Part shown: in pieces, positions 53,801 through 64,000 of the stretch | Layout: each line of letters starts with the position of its first letter | Numbering within the stretch: position 1 is the stretch's first letter | DNA from: Prosopocoilus inquinatus | Taxonomy: Eukaryota > Arthropoda > Insecta > Coleoptera > Lucanidae | Direction of reading: 5' to 3' | Length of the DNA: 64,000 bases | Assembly: GCA_036172665.1 (NCBI GenBank) | Contig: CM069875.1 | Location: 14,663,806-14,727,805, forward strand | Translations under genes and position numbers: made by a program | The notes under the pieces: model-generated | The model's database searches: none | Told to the model about the DNA's origin: nothing | What the model saw: the letters and a program-made list of their open reading frames with translations, nothing else

Positions 53801-54812
53801 TGGAGTCCATCGAAACGCCAAATAACATGATAGATGAGTAAGGATCGATTAGATACATCACAGGAACAACGCTAATGCGTGTTGTTTCGTTTAAAACTAT
53901 TTCCAGCTTCTGCTGCGTCCGAAAATTTCTTATCTCACATCAGAGTTACTGGAGTCCATCGAAACGTCAAATAACATAGTAGATAAGTAAGGATCGATTA
54001 GATACATCACAGGAACAACGCTAATACGTGTTGTTTCGTTCAAAACTATTTCCAGCTTCTGCTGCGTCCGAGAACTTTGTATCATCACAGGAACAACGCT
54101 AATACGTGTTGTTTCGTTTAAAACTATTTCCAGCTTCTACTGCGTCCGAGAACGTCGTATCTCACATCAGAGTTACTGGAGTCCATCCAAACGTCAAATA
54201 ACATGATAGATAAGTAAGGTTCGATTAGATACATCACAGGAACAACGCTAATGCGTGTTGTTTCGTTTAAAACTATTTCCAGCTTCTGCTGCGTCCGAGA
54301 ACTTCGTATCTCACATCAAAGTTACTGGAGTCCATCGAAACGCCAAATAACATGATAGATGAGTAAGGATCGATTAGATACATCACAGGAACAACGCTAA
54401 TGCGTGTTGTTTCGTTTAAAACTATTTCCAGCTTCTGCTGCGTTCGAGAACTTCGTATCTCACATCAGGGTTACTGGAGTCCATCCAAACGTCAAATAAC
54501 ATGATAGATAAGTAAGGATCGATTAGATACATCACAGGAACAACGCTAATACGTGTTGTTTTGTTTAAAACTATTTCTAGCTTCAGCTGCGTCCGAGAAC
54601 TTCGTATCTCACATCAAAGTTACTGGAGTCCATCGAAACGCCAAATAACATGACAGATGAGTAAGGATCGATTAGATACATCACAGGAACAACGCTAATG
54701 CGTGTTGTTTCGTTTAAAACTATTTCCAGCTTCTGCTGCGTCCGAGAACTTCGTATCTCACATCAGGGTTACTGGAGTCCATCCAAACGACAAATAACAA
54801 GATAGATAAGTA
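50861..54812 (+). repeat. 4548-bp HOR, unit 2, 3952-bp recombinant form
   Basis: Starts like unit 1 (50861-51456), passes through a hybrid monomer (51457-51605), then follows 48328 onward at an offset of 3278 bp to about 52797. It then follows 44596 onward at +8202 and finally 45340 onward at +8500. It is therefore a join of three source segments. It contains the fused monomer 53990-54216 and is four monomers (596 bp) shorter than the standard unit. Confidence 0.88.
51457..51605 (+). repeat. Hybrid monomer at a recombination junction
   Basis: The first part (CACTGGAAC, TAATACG, GTTCAAAAC) equals the monomer type at 46909 and 55409. The second part (GAGAACGTCG, CTCATATCAG) equals a different downstream type at 47058 to 47200 and 55558 to 55700. 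The next monomer is AATGGGTGTTG, normally over a kilobase further on. A normal-length 149-bp unit was restored, as expected from in-register exchange. Confidence 0.85.
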
Positions 54813-57800
54813 AGGATCGATTAGATACATCACAGGAACAACGCTAATGGGTGCTGTTTCGTTTAAAACTATTTCTAGCATCAGCTGCGCCCGAGAACTT
54901 CGTATCTCACATCAAAGTTACTGGAGTCCATCGAAACGCCAAATAACATGATAGATGAGTAAGGATCGATTAGACACATCACAGGAACAACGCTAATGCG
55001 TGTTGTTTCGTTTAAAACTATTTCCAGCTTCTGCTGCGTTCGAGAACTTCGTATATCACATCAGGGCTACTGGAGTCCATCCAAACGTCAAATAACATGA
55101 TAGATAAGTAGGGATCGATTAGATACATCACAGGAACAACGCTAATGCGTGTTGTTTCGTTTAAAACTATTTCTAGCTTCAGCTGCGTCCGAGAACTTCG
55201 TAACTCACATCAAAGTTACTGGAGTCCATCGAAACGCCAAATAACATGATAGATAAGTAAGGATCGATTAGATACATCACAGGAACAACGCTAATGCGTG
55301 TTGTTTCGTTTAAAACTATTTCCAGCTTCTGCTGCGTCCGAAAATTTCGTATCTCACATCATAGTTACTGGAGTCCATCGAAACGTCAAATAACATAGTA
55401 GATAAGTAAGGATCGATTAGATACATCACTGGAACAACGCTAATACGTGTTGTTTCGTTCAAAACTATTTCCAGCTTCTGCTGCGTCCGAAATCTTTGTA
55501 TCTCACATCAGAGTTACTGGAGTCCATCCAAACGTCAAATAACATGATAGATGAGTAAGGATCGATTAGATACATCACAGGAACAACGCTAATACGTGTT
55601 GTTTCGTTTAAAACTATTTCCAGCTTCTGCTGCGTCCGAGAACGTCGTATCTCATATCAGAGTTACTGGAGTCCATCCAAACGTCAAATAACATGATAGA
55701 TGAGTAAGGATCGATTAGATACATCACAGGAACAACGCTAATACGTGTTGTTTCGTTCAAAACTATTTCCAGCTTCTGCTGCGTCCGAGAACTTTGTATC
55801 ATCATAGGAACAACGCTAATACGTGTTGTTTCGTTTAAAACTATTTCCAGCTTCTGCTGCGTCCGAGAACGTCGTATCTCACATCAGAGTTACTGGAGTT
55901 CATCCAAACGTCAAATAACATGATAGATAAGTAAGGTTCGATTAGATACATCACAGGAACAACGCTAATGCGTGTTGTTTCGTTTAAAACTATTTCCAGC
56001 TTCTGCTGCGTCCGAGAACTTCGTATCTCACATCAAAGTTACTGGAGTCCATCGAAACGCCAAATAACATGATAGATGAGTAAGGATCGATTAGATACAT
56101 CACAGGAACAACGCTAATGCGTGTTGTTTCGTTTAAAACTATTTCCAGCTTCTGCTGCGTTCGAGAACTTCGTATCTCACATCAGGGTTACTGGAGTCCA
56201 TCCAAACGTCAAATAACATGATAGATAAGTAAGGATCGATTAGATACATCACAGGAACAACGCTAATGCGTGTTGTTTCGTTTAAAACTATTTCCAGCTT
56301 CAGCTGCGTCCGAGAACTTCGTATCTCACATCAAAGTTACTGGAGTCCATCGAAACGCCAAATAACATGACAGATGAGTAAGGATCGATTAGATACATCA
56401 CAGGAACAACGCTAATGCGTGTTGTTTCGTTTAAAACTATTTCCAGCTTCTGCTGCGTTCGAGAACTTCGTATCTCACATCAGGGTTACTGGAGTCCATC
56501 CAAACGTCAAATAACATGATAGATAAGTAGGGATCGATTAGATACATCACAGGAACAACGCTAATACGTGTTGTTTTGTTTAAAACTATTTCTAGCTTCA
56601 GCTGCGTCCGAGAACTTCGTATCTCACATCAAAGTTACTGGAGTCCATCGAAACGCCAAATAACATGATAGATGAGTAAGGATCGATTAGATACATCACA
56701 GGAACAACGCTAATGCGTGTAGTTTCGTTTAAAATTATTTCCAGCTTCTGCTGCGTCCGAGAACTTCGTATCTCACATCAGGGTTACTGGAGTCCATCCA
56801 AACGTCAAATAACAAGATAGATAAGTAAGGATCGATTAGATACATCACAGGAACAACGCTAATGGGTGTTGTTTCGTTTAAAACTATTTCTAGCATCAGC
56901 TGCGCCCGAGAACTTCGTATCTCACATCAAAGTTACTGGAGTCCATCGAAACGCCAAATAACATGATAGATGAGTAAGGATCGATTAGACACATCACAGG
57001 AACAACGCTAATGCGTGTTGTTTCATTTAAAACTATTTCCAGCTTCTGCTGCGTTCGAGAACTTCGTATCTCACATCAGGGTTACTGGAGTCCATCCAAA
57101 CGTCAAATAACATGATAGATAAGTAAGGATCGATTAGATACATCACAGGAACAACGCTAATGCGTGTTGTTTCGTTTAAAACTATTTCTAGCTTCAGCTG
57201 CGTCCGAGAACTTCGTAACTCACATCAAAGTTACTGGAGTCCATCGAAACGCCGAATAACATGATAGATGAGTAAGGATCGATTAGATACATCACAGGAA
57301 CAACGCTAATGCGTGTTGTTTCGTTTAAAACTATTTCCAGCTTCTGCTGCGTCCGAAAATTTCGTATCTCACATCATAGTTACTTTAGTCCATCGAAACG
57401 TCAAATAACATAGTAGATAAGTAAGGATCGATTAGATACATCACAGGAACAACGCTAATACGTGTTGTTTCGTTCAAAACTATTTCCAGCTTCTGCTGCG
57501 TCCGAAATCTTTGTATCTCACATCAGAGTTACTGGAGTCCATCCAAACGTCAAATAACATGATAGATGAGTAAGGATCGATTAGATACATCACAGGAACA
57601 ACGCTAATGCGTGTTGTTTCGTTTAAAACTATTTCCAGCTTCTGCTGCGTTCGAGAACTTCGTATCTCACATCAAAGTTACTGGAGTCCATCGAAACGCC
57701 AAATAACATGATAGATGAGTAAGGATCGATTAGATACATCACAGGAACAACGCTAATGCGTGTTGTTTCGTTTAAAACTATTTCCAGCTTCTGCTGCGAC

Positions 57801-59360
57801 CGAGAACTTCGTATCTCACATCAGGGTTACTGGAGTCCATCCAAACGTCAAATAACATGATAGATAAGTAAGGATCGATTAGATACATCACAGGAACAAC
57901 GCTAATGCGTGTTGTTTCGTTTAAAACTATTTCTAGCATCAGCTGCGTCCGAGAACTTCGTATATCACATCAAAGTTACTGGAGTCCATCGAAACGCCAA
58001 ATAACATGATAGATGAGTAAGGATCGATTAGACACATCACAGGAACAACGCTAATGCGTGTTGTTTCGTTTAAAACTATTTCCAGCTTCTGCTGCGTTCG
58101 AGAACTTCGTATCTCACATCAGAGTTACTGGAGTGCATCCAAACGTCAAATAACATGATAGATGAGTAAGGATCGATTAGATACATCACAGGAACAACGC
58201 TAATGCGTGTTGTTTCGTTTAAAACTATTTCCAGCTTCTGCTGCTTTCGAGAACTTCGTATCTCACATCAAAGTTACTGGAGTCCATCGAAACGCCAAAT
58301 AACAGGATAGATGAGTAAGGATCGATTAGATACATCACAGGAACAACGCTAATGCGTGTTGTTTCGTTTAAAACTATTTCCAGCTTCTGCTGCGACCGAG
58401 AACTTCGTATCTCACATCAGGGTTACTGAAGTCCATCCAAACGTCAAATAACATGATAGATAAGTAAGGATCGATTAGATACATCACAGGAACAACGCTA
58501 ATGCGTGTTGTTTCGTTTAAAACTATTTCTAGCATCAGCTGCGTCCGAGAATTTCGTATATCACATCAAAGTTACTGGAGTCCATCGAAACGCCAAATAA
58601 CATGATAGATGAGTAAGGATCGATTAGACACATCACAGGAACAACGCTAATGCGTGTTGTTTCGTTTAAAACTATTTCCAGCTTCTGCTGCGTTCGAGAA
58701 CTTCGTATCTCACATCAGGGCTACTTTAGTCCATCCAAACGTCAAATAACATGATAGATAAGTAAGGATCGATTAGATACATCACAGGAACAACGCTAAT
58801 GCCTGTTGTTTCGTTTAAAACTATTTCTAGCTTCAGCTGCGTCCGAGAACTTCGTAACTCACATCAAAGTTACTGGAGTCCATCGAAACGCCAAATAACA
58901 TGATAGATGAGTAAGGATCGATTAGATACATCACAGGAACAAAGCTAATGCGTGTTGTTTCGTTTAAAACTATTTCCAGCTTCTGCTGCGACCGAGAACT
59001 TCGTATCTCACATCAGGGTTACTGGAGTCCATCCAAACGTCAAATAACATGATAGATAAGTAAGGATCGATTAGATACATCACAGGAACAACGCTAATAC
59101 GTGTTGTTTTGTTTAAAACTATTTCTAGCTTCAGCTGCGTCCGAGAACTTCGTATCTCACATCAAAGTTACTGGAGTCCATCGAAACGCCAAATAACATG
59201 ACAGATGAGTAAGGATCGATTAGATACATCACAGGAACAACGCTAATGCGTGTTGTTTCGTTTAAAACTATTTCCAGCTTCTGCTGCGTCCGAGAACTTC
59301 GTATCTCACATCAGGGTTACTGGAGTCCATCCAAACGACAAATAACAAGATAGATAAGTA
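54813..59360 (+). repeat. 4548-bp HOR, unit 3
   Basis: Copy of unit 1 at +8500, with its fused monomer at 55707-55933. It shares all the rare markers, for example GTGTAGTTTCG at 56718 and GCCTGTTG at 58801. The private change I saw is GTTTCATTT near 57022. The match to unit 1 and its surroundings runs from about 45,260 to 51,500 against 53,760 to 60,000, about 6.2 kb with only a handful of differences. Confidence 0.94.
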
Positions 59361-62300
59361 AGGATCGATTAGATACATCACAGGAACAACGCTAATGGGT
59401 GCTGTTTCGTTTAAAACTATTTCTAGCATCAGCTGCGCCCGAGAACTTCGTATCTCACATCAAAGTTACTGGAGTCCATCGAAACGCCAAATAACATGAT
59501 AGATGAGTAAGGATCGATTAGACACATCACAGGAACAACGCTAATGCGTGTTGTTTCGTTTAAAATTATTTCCAGCTTCTGCTGCGTTCGAGAACTTCGT
59601 ATATCACATCAGGGCTACTGGAGTCCATCCAAAAGTCAAATAACATGATAGATAAGTAGGGATCGATTAGATACATCACAGGAACAACGCTAATGCGTGT
59701 TGTTTCGTTTAAAACTATTTCTAGCTTCAGCTGCGTCCGAGAACTTCGTAACTCACATCAAAGTTACTGGAGTCCATCGAAACGCCAAATAACATGATAG
59801 ATAAGTAAGGATCGATTAGATACATCACAGGAACAACGCTAATGCGTGTTGTTTCGTTTAAAACTATTTCCAGCTTCTGCTGCGTCCGAAAATTTCGTAT
59901 CTCACATCATAGTTACTGGAGTCCATCGAAACGTCAAATAACATAGTAGATAAGTAAGGATCGATTAGATACATCACTGGAACAACGCTAATACGTGTTG
60001 TTTCGTTCAAAACTATTTCCAGCTTCTGCTGCGTCCGAAATCTTTGTATCTCACATCAGAGTTACTGGAGTCCATCCAAACGTCAAATAACATGATAGAT
60101 GAGTAAGGATCGATTAGATACATCACAGGAACAACGCTAATACGTGTTGTTTCGTTTAAAACTATTTCCAGCTTCTGCTGCGTCCGAGAACGTCGTATCT
60201 CATATCAGAGTTACTGGAGTCCATCCAAACGTCAAATAACATGATAGATGAGTAAGGATCGATTAGATACATCACAGGAACAACGCTAATACGTGTTGTT
60301 TCGTTCAAAACTATTTCCAGCTTCTGCTGCGTCCGAGAACTTTGTATCATCATAGGAACAACGCTAATACGTGTTGTTTCGTTTAAAACTATTTCCAGCT
60401 TCTGCTGCGTCCGAGAACGTCGTATCTCACATCAGAGTTACTGGAGTTCATCCAAACGTCAAATAACATGATAGATAAGTAAGGTTCGATTAGATACATC
60501 ACAGGAACAACGCTAATGCGTGTTGTTTCGTTTAAAACTATTTCCAGCTTCTGCTGCGTCCGAGAACTTCGTATCTCACATCAAAGTTACTGGAGTCCAT
60601 CGAAACGCCAAATAACATGATAGATGAGTAAGGATCGATTAGATACATCACAGGAACAACGCTAATGCGTGTTGTTTCGTTTAAAACTATTTCCAGCTTC
60701 TGCTGCGTTCGAGAACTTCGTATCTCACATCAGGGTTACTGGAGTCCATCCAAACGTCAAATAACATGATAGATAAGTAAGGATCGATTAGATACATCAC
60801 AGGAACAACGCTAATGCGTGTTGTTTCGTTTAAAACTATTTCCAGCTTCAGCTGCGTCCGAGAACTTCGTATCTCACATCAAAGTTACTGGAGTCCATCG
60901 AAACGCCAAATAACATGACAGATGAGTAAGGATCGATTAGATACATCACAGGAACAACGCTAATGCGTGTTGTTTCGTTTAAAACTATTTCCAGCTTCTG
61001 CTGCGTTCGAGAACTTCGTATCTCACATCAGGGTTACTGGAGTCCATCCAAACGTCAAATAACATGATAGATAAGTAGGGATCGATTAGATACATCACAG
61101 GAACAACGCTAATACGTGTTGTTTTGTTTAAAACTATTTCTAGCTTCAGCTGCGTCCGAGAACTTCGTATCTCACATCAAAGTTACTGGAGTCCATCGAA
61201 ACGCCAAATAACATGATAGATGAGTAAGGATCGATTAGATACATCACAGGAACAACGCTAATGCGTGTAGTTTCGTTTAAAATTATTTCCAGCTTCTGCT
61301 GCGTCCGAGAACTTCGTATCTCACATCAGGGTTACTGGAGTCCATCCAAACGTCAAATAACAAGATAGATAAGTAAGGATCGATTAGATACATCACAGGA
61401 ACAACGCTAATGGGTGTTGTTTCGTTTAAAACTATTTCTAGCATCAGCTGCGCCCGAGAACTTCGTATCTCACATCAAAGTTACTGGAGTCCATCGAAAC
61501 GCCAAATAACATGATAGATGAGTAAGGATCGATTAGACACATCACAGGAACAACGCTAATGCGTGTTGTTTCGTTTAAAACTATTTCCAGCTTCTGCTGC
61601 GTTCGAGAACTTCGTATCTCACATCAGGGTTACTGGAGTCCATCCAAACGTCAAATAACATGATAGATAAGTAAGGATCGATTAGATACATCACAGGAAC
61701 AACGCTAATGCGTGTTGTTTCGTTTAAAACTATTTCTAGCTTCAGCTGCGTCCGAGAACTTCGTAACTCACATCAAAGTTACTGGAGTCCATCGAAACGC
61801 CGAATAACATGATAGATGAGTAAGGATCGATTAGATACATCACAGGAACAACGCTAATGCGTGTTGTTTCGTTTAAAACTATTTCCAGCTTCTGCTGCGT
61901 CCGAAAATTTCGTATCTCACATCATAGTTACTTTAGTCCATCGAAACGTCAAATAACATAGTAGATAAGTAAGGATCGATTAGATACATCACAGGAACAA
62001 CGCTAATACGTGTTGTTTCGTTCAAAACTATTTCCAGCTTCTGCTGCGTCCGAAATCTTTGTATCTCACATCAGAGTTACTGGAGTCCATCCAAACGTCA
62101 AATAACATGATAGATGAGTAAGGATCGATTAGGTACATCACAGGAACAACGCTAATGCGTGTTGTTTCGTTTAAAACTATTTCCAGCTTCTGCTGCGTTC
62201 GAGAACTTCGTATCTCACATCAAAGTTACTGGAGTCCATCGAAACGCCAAATAACATGATAGATGAGTAAGGATCGATTAGATACATCACAGGAACAACG

Positions 62301-63908
62301 CTAATGCGTGTTGTTTCGTTTAAAACTATTTCCAGCTTCTGCTGCGACCGAGAACTTCGTATCTCACATCAGGGTTACTGGAGTCCATCCAAACGTCAAA
62401 TAACATGATAGATAAGTAAGGATCGATTAGATACATCACAGGAACAACGCTAATGCGTGTTGTTTCGTTTAAAACTATTTCTAGCATCAGCTGCGTCCGA
62501 GAACTTCGTATATCACATCAAAGTTACTGGAGTCCATCGAAACGCCAAATAACATGATAGATGAGTAAGGATCGATTAGACACATCACAGGAACAACGCT
62601 AATGCGTGTTGTTTCGTTTAAAACTATTTCCAGCTTCTGCTGCGTTCGAGAACTTCGTATCTCACATCAGAGTTACTGGAGTGCATCCAAACGTCAAATA
62701 ACATGATAGATGAGTAAGGATCGATTAGATACATCACAGGAACAACGCTAATGCGTGTTGTTTCGTTTAAAACTATTTCCAGCTTCTGCTGCTTTCGAGA
62801 ACTTCGTATCTCACATCAAAGTTACTGGAGTCCATCGAAACGCCAAATAACAGGATAGATGAGTAAGGATCGATTAGATACATCACAGGAACAACGCTAA
62901 TGCGTGTTGTTTCGTTTAAAACTATTTCCAGCTTCTGCTGCGACCGAGAACTTCGTATCTCACATCAGGGTTACTGAAGTCCATCCAAACGTCAAATAAC
63001 ATGATAGATAAGTAAGGATCGATTAGATACATCACAGGAACAACGCTAATGCGTGTTGTTTCGTTTAAAACTATTTCTAGCATCAGCTGCGTCCGAGAAT
63101 TTCGTATATCACATCAAAGTTACTGGAGTCCATCGAAACGCCAAATAACATGATAGATGAGTAAGGATCGATTAGACACATCACAGGAACAACGCTAATG
63201 CGTGTTGTTTCGTTTAAAACTATTTCCAGCTTCTGCTGCGTTCGAGAACTTCGTATCTCACATCAGGGCTACTTTAGTCCATCCAAACGTCAAATAACAT
63301 GATAGATAAGTAAGGATCGATTAGATACATCACAGGAACAACGCTAATGCCTGTTGTTTCGTTTAAAACTATTTCTAGCTTCAGCTGCGTCCGAGAACTT
63401 CGTAACTCACATCAAAGTTACTGGAGTCCATCGAAACGCCAAATAACATGATAGATGAGTAAGGATCGATTAGATACATCACAGGAACAAAGCTAATGCG
63501 TGTTGTTTCGTTTAAAACTATTTCCAGCTTCTGCTGCGACCGAGAACTTCGTATCTCACATCAGGGTTACTGGAGTCCATCCAAACGTCAAATAACATGA
63601 TAGATAAGTAAGGATCGATTAGATACATCACAGGAACAACGCTAATACGTGTTGTTTTGTTTAAAACTATTTCTAGCTTCAGCTGCGTCCGAGAACTTCG
63701 TATCTCACATCAAAGTTACTGGAGTCCATCGAAACGCCAAATAACATGACAGATGAGTAAGGATCGATTAGATACATCACAGGAACAACGCTAATGCGTG
63801 TTGTTTCGTTTAAAACTATTTCCAGGTTCTGCTGCGTCCGAGAACTTCGTATCTCACATCAGGGTTACTGGAGTCCATCCAAACGTCAAATAACAAGATA
63901 GATAAGTA
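59361..63908 (+). repeat. 4548-bp HOR, unit 4
   Basis: Direct tandem copy of unit 3 at +4548, with its fused monomer at 60255-60481 and GTGTAGTTTCG at 61266. Private changes include AAAATTATTT near 59566, TTAGGTACATC near 62130 and CCAGGTTCTG near 63823. The last full monomer has CGTC where unit 3 has CGAC. Confidence 0.94.
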
Positions 63909-64000
63909 AGGATCGATTAGATACATCACAGGAACAACGCTAATGGGTGTTGTTTCGTTTAAAACTATTTCTAGCATCAGCTGCGCCCGAGAACTTCGTA
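63909..64000 (+). repeat. Partial monomer at right window edge
   Basis: First 92 bases of the next unit, AATGGGTGTTG with CTAGCATC and GCGCCCG. Starts of units 1 to 4 have GGGTGCTG, so the next HOR copy begins with a T instead of a C. The array continues beyond the window. Confidence 0.9.

Larger units (their letters stand above)
1..64000 (+). repeat. 149-bp satellite DNA array filling the entire window
   Basis: Every line of the window is the same 149-bp unit. Unit starts, marked by AGGATCGATTAG, fall at 1, 150, 299, 448 and onward at 149-bp steps with no inverted copy and no unrelated insertion. The first unit is 40% GC. All departures from the register are explained by 19 deletions of 71 bp, two +6, one -15 and two -1 changes, which together predict the phase at base 64,000 exactly. 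No unique DNA over 300 bases exists anywhere. The unit length is close to the 147 bp wrapped on a nucleosome core, as for many centromeric or heterochromatic satellites; that link to function is inference. I do not recognise the family. The orientation label is arbitrary. Confidence 0.98.

Noticed and set aside
1..64000. CRISPR array
   Set aside because: The repeats are contiguous 149-bp units with no unique spacers, and there are no neighbouring cas genes.
1..64000. Transposon, rDNA spacer or tRNA-derived origin of the monomer
   Set aside because: I saw no terminal repeats, poly-A tract, target-site duplication, promoter boxes or rRNA/tRNA-like segment. A database search of the 149-bp consensus would be needed to go further.

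Overview
The whole 64-kb window is one uninterrupted satellite DNA array. I found no protein-coding gene, RNA gene, transposon, CRISPR array or unique sequence. A 149-bp monomer (about 40% GC in the first copy, which has 49 A, 40 T, 31 C and 29 G) repeats head-to-tail in a single orientation from base 1 to base 64,000, about 439 monomer-lengths in register. This organisation is that of a eukaryotic centromeric, pericentromeric or subtelomeric heterochromatin block. The first monomer has 9 CpG dinucleotides where its base composition predicts about 6. That lack of CpG loss argues weakly for a lineage without heavy germline CpG methylation, such as many invertebrates, but I do not recognise the satellite and cannot name the organism.

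Length changes are very few and account for the whole window. A 71-bp deletion that fuses two neighbouring monomers into a 227-bp unit occurs 19 times. A +6-bp change occurs twice, a -15-bp change once and a -1-bp change twice. Adding these back gives 65,354 bp, which ends at monomer phase 92. That is exactly the phase seen at base 64,000.

Monomers fall into recognisable subtypes, and their order defines several higher-order repeats (HORs) lying side by side. Left to right: a more diverged block of about 2.1-kb units (1-4921); a 3207-bp HOR in three full copies plus one shortened copy (4922-17004); a 12-monomer 1788-bp HOR in about two copies (17005-20431); a mosaic with two related copies of about 3.0-3.4 kb (20432-27448); a flanking segment (27449-30953); two almost identical 5292-bp units (30954-41537); a second copy of the flanking segment (41538-44893); a linker (44894-46312); and a 4548-bp HOR of which one copy is a 3952-bp recombinant (46313-64000). 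The segment 27449-41537 plus the repeat of its start at 41538 implies a super-repeat of about 14.1 kb. The last block also carries an 8500-bp super-period.

No genes act together here. The window is a record of repeated unequal exchange and segmental amplification. Copies in the middle and right differ by only a handful of substitutions over 5-6 kb, while the left 5 kb is visibly more degraded. All comparisons were made by eye from marker variants and coordinate arithmetic, so percentage identities are approximate.
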